Shown here in pieces: positions 32,464-44,259 of a DNA stretch of 64,000 nt. The translations under genes were made by a program, and so were the position numbers. The notes under the pieces are model-generated. The model saw only the letters and a list, made by a program, of their open reading frames with translations. It did no database searches and was not told the DNA's origin. Location of the stretch: NCBI GenBank assembly GCA_007922195.1, contig ML681964.1:2432734-2496733 (forward strand). The letters are read 5' to 3'. How positions within the stretch are numbered: the stretch's first letter is position 1; every line of letters starts with the position of its first letter. Source of the DNA: Podocnemis expansa (Eukaryota > Chordata > Testudines > Podocnemididae).

Positions 32464-33280
32464 TACATGGTACATAATCTGCAGAATTTTAGGAACTGGA
32501 AGGAACCATGAGAAGTCACTGTGCCCCATTCCTGAACTCACGGCAGGACCAAATACCACCTTAAATGATCCCTGACAAGTGTTTGTCTCACCTACTCTTA
32601 AAGACTTCCACTGATGGAGATTCCACAACCTGCACAGGCGACTTATTCCAGCGGTTAATCACCCTGACAGGAATTTTTTCCTAATGTCCAACTGAAACCT
32701 CCCTTGCCATAATTTAAGCCCACTGCTTCTTGTCCTATCATCAGCAGTTAACGACGACAATTTTTCTTCCTTAACCCTGTAACAACCTTCTAGGTACTTG
32801 AAACCTGTTATCATGTCTCCTCTCAGTCTAGGTCTTTCCAAGCTAACCAAACCCAGTTCTTTCCCTCATAAATCAAGTGTTCCAAACCTTTAATCCATCT
32901 TGTTGCTTTTCTCTGGACTTTCTCCAATTTGTCCACATCTTTTCTGAAACGAGGCAGTCAGAACTGGATATATTATTCCAGTTGAGGCCTAATTAGCTCA
33001 AAGTAGAGTGGAAGAATTACTTTTCACACCTTACTTACAATACTCCTGTTAATACATCCCAGAGCGGTGTTTGCTTTTTTTGCAACAGTGTTATACTGTT
33101 GACTCATGTTTAGCTTGAGGTTCACTACGATACCCAGCTTTCTTCCTACACAGTCATTTCCCATTTTGTATGTGTGCAATGGATTGTTCTTTCCTAAGTG
33201 GAGTATGTTGCATTTGTCTTTATTGAATTTCATTCTGTTTACCTCAGACCATTTCACCAGTTTGTCCAAGCGCACTCAGA
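32464..33280 (-). mobile_element. Old CR1 fragment with RT C-terminal remnants
   Basis: Reverse-strand CR1 3' UTR text (GATGGAGATTCCACAACCTG) is followed by coding remnants. These are LERPRLRGDMITGFKYLEGC at 32850-32659 and RMKFNKDKCNILHLGKNNPL plus KLNMSQQYNTVAKKANTALG at 33275-33024. It is more diverged than the CR1 copies at 24-30 kb and is frame-broken and 5'-truncated. Confidence 0.88.
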
Positions 33281-33534
33281 TTCAGCCATCCCTTTCTTGG
33301 GGGAGGGAGCAACATTGGAGCTGTGATTGCTCTGCTCTGTGAACCAGAATTGTTGTCAGTGGGCCTGAATACAACATGCAATGCTTTTACTGTTTGGCCA
33401 CACTGAAATTAATGGACACTGGGGGGATATGAGGATTGATAATGTTTATTCCTAAATCTAATCTCAGTATGTCAACAATGAAGCTCTTTTCTTTCAAAAC
33501 TAGCCTCTCAACACCCATATACTACCATACAGAG

Positions 33535-33742
33535 AAAAAAACAGAATCCTGTGGCACCTTACAGACTAACAGATTTCTTCAGGCATAAGCTTTCATGGGC
33601 TCCAACCCACTTTGTCCGATGCATCTGATGAAGCAGGTTGGAGCCCATGAAAGCTTATGCCTGAAGAAATCTGTCAGTCTATAAGGTGCCACAGGACTCT
33701 CATTGTTTTTGCTATACACAGCCTAACACGGCTACCTCTGAG
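33535..33742 (+). mobile_element. Fold-back PLE terminus with intact ribozyme-like core
   Basis: The left arm (CCTGTGGCACCTTACAGACT ... GCATAAGCTTTCATGGGC) mirrors the right arm (GCCCATGAAAGCTTATGC ... GTCTATAAGGTGCCACAGGA). Between them CTGATGA and GAAA are both kept around a short stem. It ends with TAACACGGCTACCTCTGAGG. The sequence variant (TTATGCCTGAAGAAATCTG) differs from the AATAAAT type, indicating a second PLE subfamily. Confidence 0.8.
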
Positions 33743-35568
33743 GAAATTTCTGTTATAGAGAGAGAAGTTATGTCTTGTCTGATGCCGATTCAGGCATGTA
33801 TCACATTGCAATGATGTTATACTGTCTCATCTGATCAGGATTTCAGATAAACTGACATCACCTCATAGCAGAGGGTTCTTAAAGAGGTATTTATAATAGC
33901 ACAGCTGTTCACCTCAACAAGGAAGTTCACAATTCTTTCTAACTCCTATAGGTAACAAGATCTGCATGTGGTTGCTGAGCTTTTAAAATCTAAATATTTT
34001 GTATGACAAAGTTGTAAATAACTGTGCTGAGAGTGCTGTTTTGCCATTTTTTTCTTGTTGATATCCTCAGGTGTTTCAACACTGGGCCTGAATCTTAGTT
34101 GCACTAAGGTCTCTTTACACCACTCTGACAATATAAAGAGCCATTAAAGTAGTGACGAATGTACTCTACACCTCTTTTTTGGACTTATTACAATGCCTAA
34201 GTGATATAATGGTCCTTAGTGTTACTGCGAATTGGGTCCCTTGTAAATAATTAAGAAGACATGATTAGCTTTATTAGATATAGAGAAATAACACTATCAA
34301 TAGTCTATTAAGAGGCATTGAGTGTGACTTCTTGAGGATAATCTTCTTCTGTGTCCATATATTGAATGTGACTAGGAACCAGCTGATGGCCTGTGCTTCT
34401 TTCAGCATTGAGTAATCCTCACTCAATTAGTGTTCCATAGGTATCTCATCCTTGGTTTTGCCCTAGTTGTAAGAATATCATGATATCTCTCATTGGCCAT
34501 AGATGGAGTATTGATCTGTGAATTATCTCATCTGATACAGGTAGAACTGTGATGGAGGTTGCTGCAGAAGACCAGTTTAGATGAAGGGTTGAATAGATGT
34601 GTGTTACATTTCCTGCAACTTCAACAGCCCAAGCCCTCTACATGTGATTTTCCCCCTTATGATCACTTAGTTACCTATGAAATATAATTGCAGGAGCCTG
34701 GTGGTTTATGACCTAGTCTACACTTAAAAGGTTTGCTAGCATAGCTGTATTGTGTGTTGTTTTTCCTCAGCCTTGACCAACACAACTATGTTGGCAAAAC
34801 TTTAGTAGACTCAGTTATACTGGCACAAAAGATCGCCTCTGGAGAGCTTCCCAGTACAGCTCTTTCATGCAAATTCAGGTAAACTCTTTCATGTGTGAGA
34901 AGGCCTACATCTCTTCACAATCTGATCTTTGCAAATTACAGTATATAGGATTCCAGGACTAGTTGTTCTGAGATATTGTCACACCTGGTGGAAAAGCCAC
35001 AAAACTGTTTAACCTCTGTGTAGTCCAAGGGCTCTCAGTGAGATAGCCCAAAGGCTTAGTAAGATAAGAAAGCTTGACAAGAGAATGGGAGAGTTGTTGT
35101 CCAGGAAAGAGGAAGGGATATTCATGAGGGAGTCAAGTGAGTTGAAGTCACAGTGACAGGAGGACTTCAGTAATACCTTAATTTGAGCATTCATGGTGAG
35201 ACAGTGTGAAACTAGCTCCTATTTGCTATTTGATTTAATGTATTTGCCCAACATAAGTATTGATCTTATTTCATCTTTTTCTTTCTTTGAGGTTAGTAGT
35301 GTTTTGGATGAAAAAATAAGACAGACTTCAAAGTCAGCTTCAAGTTTTCCCCCTGGTAATCTCCATCATAAATAAGAGAAAATTTACAGCTGTCTGCATG
35401 ACATTACAGCAGCCTGAGTTTCATGCCTTCCATTTTAAAGTACATTACTTTTGCTGACTTCACATCTTTCTTTTATATATTTTTGTTTCTTGTTCATTCT
35501 TTCTTCTTTCTTGATCTTCCTTTCCCCTCATTCTCTACCCAAGTTGCCCTTTGGTTTATTCATTCTTA
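33743..35568. other. Non-coding stretch, nothing firmly recognised
   Basis: AT-rich. A possible MITE fragment begins with TGACCTAGTCTACACTT near 34709 but lacks a partner end. Confidence 0.4.
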
Positions 35569-36143
35569 GGCTGTGTCTACGCTGCCCCACATTTTTCAAA
35601 AAAAGTTTTTTTTGAAAAAATTATTCCAAAACAAATTCAAAATAGTTCTTTTTTAAAAAAAAACTTATTTTGAAAACTTATTTTGAGATGGAGACCTCCT
35701 AACTTGAAATAAGGCAGTTGGTTCCCCCCCCCCGCAAAAAAAGAGTCCACACTGGACTCTCTTTTTTGAAAAAAAGAGAGCCAATTGAAAATATGGGCAA
35801 GCTTTTTCGAAAAAAAGCCATTGCCATATTTGGTGATGACTTTTCTTCGAAAAAGTTTTTCTGAAAAAGCCCCTTTTTTAAAAGGCAAGCAGGTTTAATC
35901 ATCCTGAAAAAGTGCTCCAGTATTTCAAAATACCAGGGAGCCTTTTCTTTCAAAACGGCCTTTTTGAGAAAAGCAGCTTTTTTGAAACACACCAGGTTTT
36001 GCTTTTTCAAAAAAGCACTCCACTGTTTTGATACACCGGAGAGCTTTTTTTCAAAAGAGCAAAATGGCTCTTTGGACACAGGAAATTTTTTTCAGGATAA
36101 GCTTCTTTATCCCCCCCAAAAACTTTCCAGTGTAGATGTGCCC
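35569..36143. mobile_element. PIF/Harbinger MITE with TTA duplication
   Basis: The ends GGCTGTGTCTACGCTG and CAGTGTAGATGTGCC are inverted repeats, flanked exactly by TTA (35566-35568 and 36144-36146), the PIF/Harbinger target. The interior is built from repeated TTTTTCAAAAAA/TTTTTCGAAAAA palindromic motifs. The Lys/Phe-rich open frames across it are products of that composition, not genes. Confidence 0.88.
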
Positions 36144-36146
36144 TTA

Positions 36147-37069
36147 ATGTTTTTGCTCTCTCCTGCCTGATTTTTCCTTTTTGTTACAGTATGTCATTTT
36201 TTAAAACTTCTTTACTTTTTTACAATTTCTGGTCTGCCTTAAAGCCTGAGACTGCTAGAAAAATTAATAAACTATAATGGTTGCATGCATATCATTTATT
36301 CAAAACTTTTAGATTGTTAACTGAGAATAAACAATGCTTAGTTTATTTACTGTAAATCCATTCTTATTTAGGTTGTGGCATTTAGTCATACTCAGAGTAA
36401 GGACCCCGGATCAACATGGAAAGCACAATAGCTCCTGGAGATCTCTGTTTGCACTGAAGATCACATATTGTGAAAATCCTTGAGTAACTAATTCACTGCA
36501 GCTCTGCTGATGTGGCTGATCAATGTTGCTAGCCACTCCATCAAGTGGGTAGAGACCTGGCTCCATCTAAGTATTACTCCTTCTGGCCCCCTTTCAAGAG
36601 AATTATTCCAGGGTAGGCAGCATCTCGGCAGCAGTTCCTATGCTTTGCAAAAGTGAACTAAAAACCAAACTATGTCTCTGCCCAAAACCAGGGATTACAA
36701 TTATGGCTAGCCCTTACCTGGGCTTTTCAAAGGGGGGGGGGGGAGGAGTGGGGCAGGCTCCTGATCTTCTCCCAACCTCTATTAAGTAGTTGCATTTGAG
36801 TCAGTCATAATCCAGCACTCTTAAGTATATGCACAAGTGCTGTACAGTAAACATGCCAAAGTTATCATATGAGACATCCCTTTAGCACATTTTTTTTGGT
36901 AACCCCTGTTTTATGATCCCATATTTATGATGTCAATAGTTTTCAAAAATAAAAGTGAGGAATCATGAAAGATGTGGGTAACTATGGGACTAAAAATGAG
37001 CAAAATCCTTTGGATTGAGTGGCAGGTGAGTGGTCTAACACTGAGTAGAGTAGACGTGATCAAGTACAA
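36147..37069. other. Non-coding stretch, nothing recognised
   Basis: AT-rich, with a poly-G run near 36731-36743. Confidence 0.45.
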
Positions 37070-37400
37070 TCTGCAGGAATCACAGAAACTGGAAGAGACT
37101 GTGAGAGGTTATCAAGTCCAGTCCCTTGCACGCATGGCAGGACCAAGTACTCTCTTAAACTATCCCTGGCAGGTGCTTGTCTAACCTGCTCTTAAAAACT
37201 TCCAGTGATGGAGATTCCACAACCTGCCTAGGCAGCTTATTCCAGTGGATAACCACCCTGACACCTAAACCTCCCTTGCTATTATTTTAGCCTGTTTCTT
37301 TTTGTCCTATCATCAGAAATTAAGGAGAATATTTTTTCTCCTTCCACCTTATGACAACCTTTTAAGTACTTGAAAAGTGCTATCATGTCCCCTCTCAGAA
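37070..37400 (-). mobile_element. Old CR1 3' end
   Basis: The reverse-complement CR1 tail (AATCACAGAAACTGGAAGAG, GTTATCAAGTCCAGTCCC, GATGGAGATTCCACAACCTG) continues to TATCATGTCCCCTCTCAG. It is closely related to the copy at 32464, heavily 5'-truncated and non-coding. Confidence 0.85.
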
Positions 37401-38375
37401 GGTTCTGCTGGTCATGTTCTCAGCAGGAGGATGAATGTAGAAAGTATAAATGGATGAGGTAGAAGCATACAAAAAATGAGAAGGATTCAGGGGCAGGACT
37501 AAAATTGGCCCAAGCAGTAGCCAGTAAGAATGGAAGGAGCCTGGAGAAGCCTAGAGGAAGGTTTTGAGTCTAGTGCTTAGGACTGTAAGCAAAGAAGCTG
37601 TCCCCTGTGTTTTGATTCCTCCTGAATTTGAAGAAGCAGGAGTTTGTATATTCTTTGTCAATAAATAAGATTGTATCAAAGACTATGCCTGCCTCCATCA
37701 TCAATTTCTACTTCCCAGGACCCCCCAGACTTTCAATAGCCACCTGGGTCAAAAGGGAGCAACAATTCTTTAAAACTTTGAGTGTTTTTCATAGGCACTA
37801 TACATTATTAGTGGCTACAAGCAGCCCAAGCATTTCTGATCTCTGTAGCTGTGACACTTATTACTCCATCCTGTATACATAAAGCAAGGCCACATTTCCA
37901 TCTCAGAGTTCAGTGACATAACTAAGTCCCCTAAGCTTTCCACTATAAATGTATTATATCACCTTAACACCTCCTCCCCCACCTTTCAGATGGCATTATA
38001 GCTTAATGTTATGTATTGCTGAGGGTAAACTATTTTCAGACAGAAAAAAAAAGTTATTATACATGGAGGTGACAGGACATGTGAACAACATTTTTAATTG
38101 ACAGCTCAATTATATAAGAATTCTACCATTCAAACAAGAAATAGATGGTGTATCTGCTGTTAATCCGCTTCAAAAGTTGTGCTTAAATGGAATAAGAACA
38201 TTTTTATTCATCATCCTATAACACAAATGACTAAAGGTACTTTGCTCCCACTTTCCCAAAGGTTTCACCTTCAAGGAGATTCTAAGCACTCAAAAAGAGC
38301 AGCCCCAAAGGGGAATGTTTCAGGAAGTTATGAGCATGTAAAAACTGGGCTATAATAGTAAATATCGGTTTTAAT
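37401..38375. other. Non-coding stretch, nothing recognised
   Basis: AT-rich, no repeat ends or exon evidence. Confidence 0.45.
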
Positions 38376-38847
38376 CAGGGGTGGCCAAACTTATGGAACT
38401 CAAGAGCCACACAAGTTGATTATTAAACCTTCAAGAGCCAGACTGAGGCATATAGCCATATACTTTTATGTACTCCAAAATTACTAAGTTTAAAATTCAT
38501 TGCACACCTCAATTTTACTGTAAAAAGAGGACAAATATCAATGCTACTAATGTCAGAGTCTAATAATTACTTAAGGTTACCATGAAAATTAGGCCTATAC
38601 AGTAAAAACTTAGCTGCTGCTCAATGTAGAAGACTGCAGGCTAGCGGCAAGTTTTTTAAAATCCTGAACATGCCACACGTCTCCCCCCCATCCCCGACCA
38701 TGCTGCATTTCTCACCGTCCCGACCCCTGCATGAACTCCTAGGCTGGGGCTGCTGTCCTAAACTGATTTGCTGCTGTTCTTCCGGGAGCCACAAATTTTC
38801 ATTCAAGAGCCACATGTGGCTCCCAAGCCGCAGTCTGGCCACACCTG
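38376..38847. mobile_element. hAT-type element, CAGGGGTGGCCAAAC ends, 8-bp TSD
   Basis: The ends CAGGGGTGGCCAAACTT and CAGTCTGGCCACACCTG are inverted. The flanks GTTTTAAT (38368-38375) and GTTTTAAA (38848-38855) differ by one base. The interior is collinear with 10689-11204. Non-coding, 472 bp. Confidence 0.88.
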
Positions 38848-38855
38848 GTTTTAAA

Positions 38856-41110
38856 GCTAGTGAGGACTACCAACTGCTTGTTGTAATGTTTTATCTCAAA
38901 TTAAAAAAAAAAAAAAGTATGTATAACATACCTATAGTTTATAGAGTACACACAAAAATTATGCTAAATTATACTGGATGCTTGCCCAATACAATTCTAT
39001 TGTACAGTACAAAAATCAGAGCTACCTGAGAAGTGCACTGCACTACATCAATTTTATATAAAATAACAGTTAAGTCATATTTCTGTTGAGTGAGTCAGAG
39101 AAAGACAAGTGGATGGGAGTGCTAAGAACGCAACATGTAAAAAGCCAGCTAAGTTCCATTATGCAAGTCACTGTTTACCACAGTTTTAACAGCTACCCAG
39201 TAGGGGTTTTACAGATGAGACCATTACAGGGTCTTTCTTCGCTTCAGAGTTAACTAGGGCTCTTATTCATGTATTTCCCCTAACCTCCTCCAGTTCCCCT
39301 GACCAAAGCCTCTCGCCCAAGTCAGTGGGGACTTTGACCAGGCTAGCTGACACAATAGGAACCCTGGGTTAGAGTGAGGGTTACATTTTCATTCAGACAG
39401 GTAACTTGCCCAATTGGCAGTGAGGACACAGGCTCACCCACTCACTTGCAGGTAGTCCTTGAATGCCTGCCCACAATGCCGTTGCGCACCCAGAAGGACA
39501 GATAGATTCTCCCACAGTTCACTGGGAAAGTGGTTCACTTCACTGGTCCACAAAGCACCTTGGGATACTACCCCCCCCCCCAAAAGACCCAGTGACACAC
39601 ACAGGGAGTGCAGCACCAATCAAGACAATAAGTCAGATATGAGGCAGCTGCTCACATCCAGGCTAGGCTAATTCAGGTGTTCAGAGCCAGGTGCTGATCT
39701 CCCATGCTAACTCTGCAAATACCTTAAGTATATCTACACCAGCTGTCAAGCCCCCAAAAAGCTTTTGGCATAGCCATTATTATGTTACTGCTATTAAAGT
39801 GTTTTAAAATGAATAAAGAAAAAGGCCTCAATATGAAGTGGCCATTGAATCACTGTTTACTTTCTTTTTCTAGCTTTGCTGCACTGGACCTGTCACAAAT
39901 ATTACAATTAAAATGCTTCTGGTGCCACAGAAGGCACCAAAGACCTATCACCAAAGGCCCTTTCATCTGTACCATTCTGTAGACAAAAATGTAGCCGATG
40001 TGCCCTCTTCAGTACTTGTAAATTCTAGCTGTTGATTATTGAGTGGTGTTGATTTTCCCCATCCCCACTGCTGGGGGAGTAGTAAGAACTAACAAGACCG
40101 TGTAAGCAAATTCACAGAAACATTCCATTATGTATATATAGTAGGACAGAATTAAAAAGAAAGGAACTTAAAGTGGTATGAATGAGATAGATTGATAAAA
40201 TATAGTGAGGTGGCAGACAGAAAAAGGGTTGAGCTGGAGATATTTTCTAATACTGTTATTTAAAGACCTGGCATTGTTTCCCAAGTCCTGCATTCAGATG
40301 TTCATGTCTGGGCATTACACCTGCCTTGGTTCTGACTCAAATTAAACAGAACATTGGGTCTGCTGTCATGGAGGAGTCTGCAGGCTCAGGCCTAGGTTTG
40401 TACAATGCTTTGTATGCTGGGACTCTGGTCCCTGGTCAAGGCCTCAAGATGCAACTGTAATGTAATCAATATTATATATTAATACTTCATAATAAATTTG
40501 ATTTATTTTCAGCTTAAGAATCTCATTTATCATCTACCCAGAGGAAAGGAGAAAACTGACATCTAGAAAGAGAGAAAGAATTTCCTCTTCTCTGTTCTCT
40601 TAAAAATAAGAGCACAACGTTGCTGAAATTTAAGAAGGTGTTTTGTACAAGGCACATTAAGAGAGAGCCTGGTTCATCCCTGCTGCAATGCCATGGACTC
40701 TAGTGGAGTTACATCTGCAATGAATTTAGCCCACTGAGTCTGACAGAGTGAGATTTACACCATGGTCTCATCCAAGACTAGTAATATTGGACCAGAGTAT
40801 CTGCCAAACTGCATGCTCAGAGCCTAAGTTTGAGGCTGCACAAAGGCGGTTTTAAAGCTCATCTTTGCACTGCCCTCAGTCTGCTGTTGCTGTGTGCAAG
40901 GGACAGGAGGGGTGGATTACCACATGGGCCTATGGGACTCATGTCCAGGGGCCCACCATGATGTGGGGGTCCTCCGCTCTGCTGGCACTGGGTGGGGAGT
41001 GGGGTGTGCTGACCCAGAGGCCATGCTCTGGTCCACCCCTGGGGGCAGGGTGGGCCAGCACAACTAGCTGTTCTGCTGTGGGGTCAGGACTGACTGGCAT
41101 GCTGTATGGC
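38856..41110. other. Non-coding stretch, mostly unassigned
   Basis: The A-run at about 38901-38915 and C-run at 39572-39581 are simple repeats. From 40920 to 41100 the sequence is G+C-rich (GGGCCTATGGGACTCATGTC, CCAGGGGCCCACCATG) and may be part of a DNA-transposon family, but no ends are defined. Confidence 0.4.
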
Positions 41111-41317
41111 AGCATTTCCCAACCACTGTGCCATGGCACACAGGTGTGCCATCAGGCCTGAGCAGGCGCACCATGGAATTTTTTGAAAAACTTCTCAGAG
41201 TTCTGGATTGGCTCATGAACATTCATGAGTTCATTTGGAGACTAAAGGGTGGTGTGCCTCAAAATAATTAAAGGTATCAAGGTGTGCCATGGCCTAGAAA
41301 AAGTTGGGAACCACTAA
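41111..41317 (+). mobile_element. hAT-type MITE, TTTCCCAACC ends, 8-bp TSD
   Basis: The ends AGCATTTCCCAACCACTG and AAAGTTGGGAACCACTAA are inverted. TGTATGGC is duplicated exactly at 41103-41110 and 41318-41325. The interior (GTGCCATGGCACAC ... TTCATGAG ... GTGTGCCATGG) is shared with 55752-55931. Confidence 0.92.
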
Positions 41318-41592
41318 TGTATGGCACAGTCATTGGGCCAAACAAGAAGCTGCAGTGTGTGCGCCAGTTGGCTGCACCACCCCTGGGGGCTGACCATCTG
41401 GGCCAGGGCTGGCCTCTGGCCCCAGCCTGCCCCCCCCTGCACTGCAGGCCTACTCACAGAGGGCCAGGGCCCTAGGCTGGCAGTGGGTGGGGCTCCAGGT
41501 GAGGGGCAACTGGGAGGAGGAGAGGCCCATGGGCCCTGAGTCCCCTAACCCACCTCTGAGGGCCAGTCCTCTGTGCTGAATGCAGCCTTTTA

Positions 41593-41800
41593 GGGTATGT
41601 CAACATGGCAATTAAAGACTTGGGGCATAGCTGTGGTTGAACCAGGTCAGCAGGCTCAGGCTTACAGGGCTTGGATTCTGGGACTAAACGTTGCAATGTA
41701 GATGTGTGGGCTCTAGCCCAGTACTGAATGTCTACACTGCAATTTTTAGCCTTGAACCCAAGCCCCAGGAGTCCAAGCCAGATGACCTGAGCTCTGAGAC
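41593..41800. mobile_element. Palindromic Harbinger-like MITE fragment
   Basis: Starts GGGTATGTCAACATGGCAAT after TTA and contains GTTGCAATGTAGATGTGTGG and GAATGTCTACACTGCAATTT, the internal mirrored segments of a common reptile MITE built around GTCTACACTGCAATT. The right terminus is missing. Confidence 0.6.
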
Positions 41801-43346
41801 TCGCTGCCACAGGCTTTTCATTACAAAGCAGAAATACCCCTCATCTTTAATCAGATATTGCATGTGGCTAATCTGCTGCAACCCCTTGTGCTCTGCCCTG
41901 AGTTTACACTTCTGTCCTCATCCTTTGGTTACAAATACAGACTGCTTGTAAAGGAGATGGCATTTCTTGAAGCAAAAGACTAGCACATTGATAAATTATG
42001 GCAACGAAAGAAATGTGTTTGATGGGCTTTTCTTACCTCTCCTCATGCTGTACAAGAGGGAGGCTTTCAAGCTTGAGTCTTGTCTCTCTAGAAAGAAGAA
42101 GAAAAGTAATATAATAAAAAGGCAATTTTGTTAATTTTTTTTAAAGCTCTTGTTTTGGCATCCAAGGAGACATATCATCAGAAGCAGATGTTCTGTGAAT
42201 GTGTATGCCTTTAAACTCTGAACTGTAAAAATACTGGGAAGCAGAACTCAGTGCGTCAGCATTATATAGAGTAGCCCAGAAGAGCCTTGCTCAAGAGTCG
42301 GAATTCAGTCCCTGATCCAGTTCTTAATTTTGGTGGGAGAGGGAGAGCATGTGGTGGACTTCCCAGTCCAGGCAGGTTTGGCTGACACATTTAGAGGGCA
42401 TAGTCAAAGTTCCACTCAGATCTCACCCCTGTCTGCCCACTCTGTCCCCACAGCATGGCAATGGGAGCATTGGTTGTCTGGAGCCTGATCTCCACTCTGC
42501 ACTGTAACCCATAATTGTTGGGACTCCCTCCAACACCTTTTCCACTCAACTCATCCAGAGCATCTTGTCCAGTTCTGGGAGAACAGTTCATCCAGGTCTC
42601 TGGGATTCAAAACAACCAGTTTGACTCTGGAGTTCATCACTCAGGTTTCTTTATTTGGCATAGAGTAAAGCTAGGCTGATCTGGGCAGACTCAAAATGCA
42701 GGGGTGCGTATAATTCTGAGTTACACAGACAATCTTTTACTTTGTACACACTCATACATGACATTGCATTTGCCAAACATTAAATCACCCATTCTGGGAT
42801 TGGCTAGCTTACTTTGCAGGAACCAATCCCTGCAAAGAATGCTCTGTCCACGCGCTGTTCGGGGAACAACAGTGATCTTTACATTCCAGGACTATCTTGC
42901 CGAAGTCCCTATCTTATCTAAAGTAGCACTGATATCCTGACTCCCGCATACTGGTTTTCAAGCTCCTATTTACAATTTAACCTTCCATTCACCTTCCCAA
43001 TTATGCCTACTAAGAAATGAGGCAAGTTACATAAGTCAAGCCAAATCTACAATAATGTGAATAGTGCAGGTAGAAGCAAAAGGAGGCAGTTTCCTATCTT
43101 GTCCTTAAAACATATACAGTTAACTTTATTTATCATTGAATTGGAATCACTTTGGGAAGATTCTGGCAACACCATGACACCTCCTATAGTCTTCACTGCA
43201 CACTCAAACTCATGGCTTCCCAACAGTGTTACCTCTGAATAAAACACTATGAGCTACCGTGCAACCTCTCATCCTGCAGATCTTGCAGAGGATCCACCAG
43301 AGCTTCCTTTCAATTCGAGAAAGGCCAGCAAGCTAGATTCATTCCT
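41801..43346. other. Non-coding stretch, nothing recognised
   Basis: AT-rich with chance open frames only. Confidence 0.4.
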
Positions 43347-43408
43347 GTCTGTAAAGTGCTTTGAGATCCTCAGAAAGAATGTGTTAGTGAAATGCAAAGT
43401 ATTATTAA
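43347..43408 (+). mobile_element. MIR-like SINE 3' end
   Basis: CTGTAAAGTGCTTTGAGATC followed by CTCAGAAAG and an AT-rich tail is a familiar SINE 3' end in reptiles. A diverged second copy (TGTAAAACACATTGAGATCC) lies near 44221. Both are short. Confidence 0.55.
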
Positions 43409-43499
43409 ATTAAAAAAAGAGCCCAAGGCAAATATAGAGAACTATCCCTCCTCTTGCAGTAAACTCAGCCTTCAAAATTTTTGAGGGTTCAGAACAAAA

Positions 43500-43660
43500 A
43501 AGTCTGGATCTTGATAACTGGTTCTGTAACCATTTCTGTCACTGACTTGCTTTCTGGTTTTGCAGGAAGTTGCTTAAACCGCCATGATTCTAAAGTTCTT
43601 CATCTGTAAAATGGAGGGAATAATCCCTATCTCACAGGAGTGGGTGTGGCTTAATTCAGT
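43500..43660 (+). mobile_element. MIR-like SINE body
   Basis: TTCTTCATCTGTAAAATGGA followed by AATAATCCCTATCTCACAGG matches the conserved middle of MIR (CTCATCTGTAAAATGGG, ACCTACCTCATAGG). The upstream part is diverged. Confidence 0.7.
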
Positions 43661-44026
43661 GTTTCCCAAAGAGTGGGTCACGGGAAGATTCTGGATGGGT
43701 TGTTGCATCCAGGGCTGGATTCATCCATTACTGTGCCTTTAGGCAAACATATTCATCACCCTGGGATGTGCAGAAGGAAGGCCTGCTGGGAGTGGGGAGA
43801 AAGTGTTGGGCATCAAACCTGCCCTGCGCTTACCCCACAGTAAGGCTTCCTGTTCCTAGGCTTGGTTTGCCACGCTAGGCGTTGTGACCTAGTACAAAGG
43901 ATTGCTGTGACACTCAGGTTTGGTTCAGGCAACCCACATCTTCCTCAACCCACTGTACAGGAAACACTAAATTAAGCCACCCTGTAAAGTAAGAATTATT
44001 GCCCCCATTTTATAGATGGAGAAACT
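43594..44026. repeat. Long imperfect palindrome with MIR-like arms
   Basis: The reverse complement of 43930-44026 aligns with 43594-43702 from AGTTTCTCCATCTATAAAAT through TGGCTTAATTTAGTGTTTCC to GATGTGGGTTG. The best-conserved part is a 19-bp block with one mismatch, GGCTTAATTCAGTGTTTCC versus GGCTTAATTTAGTGTTTCC. The 227-bp loop is unassigned. It may be two MIR copies in inverse orientation flanking a hAT-like insert. Confidence 0.75.
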
Positions 44027-44259
44027 GTGGTGGAGCAGGCTTGCCCCCCAACCTCTTCTACCTGTTTCCTGGAGTTTTCCTCTGCATAAGATCAGGTCTA
44101 TGGCTGTGGTGCCAGAGTACAAGGTATATGTCATGGTGGGGAGTCACAAAAAAAGCACAAAATGTAGTAGATGTGTCACGCCAATAAAAGGTTTTGGAAC
44201 CACTGCAGATTCATTATTGTTTGTAAAACACATTGAGATCCTCAGAGGGAAGCAACTGT

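Noticed and set aside
35637..36079. Lys/Phe-rich open frames resembling a repetitive protein
   Set aside because: Produced by A/T palindromic motifs inside a TTA-flanked Harbinger MITE.
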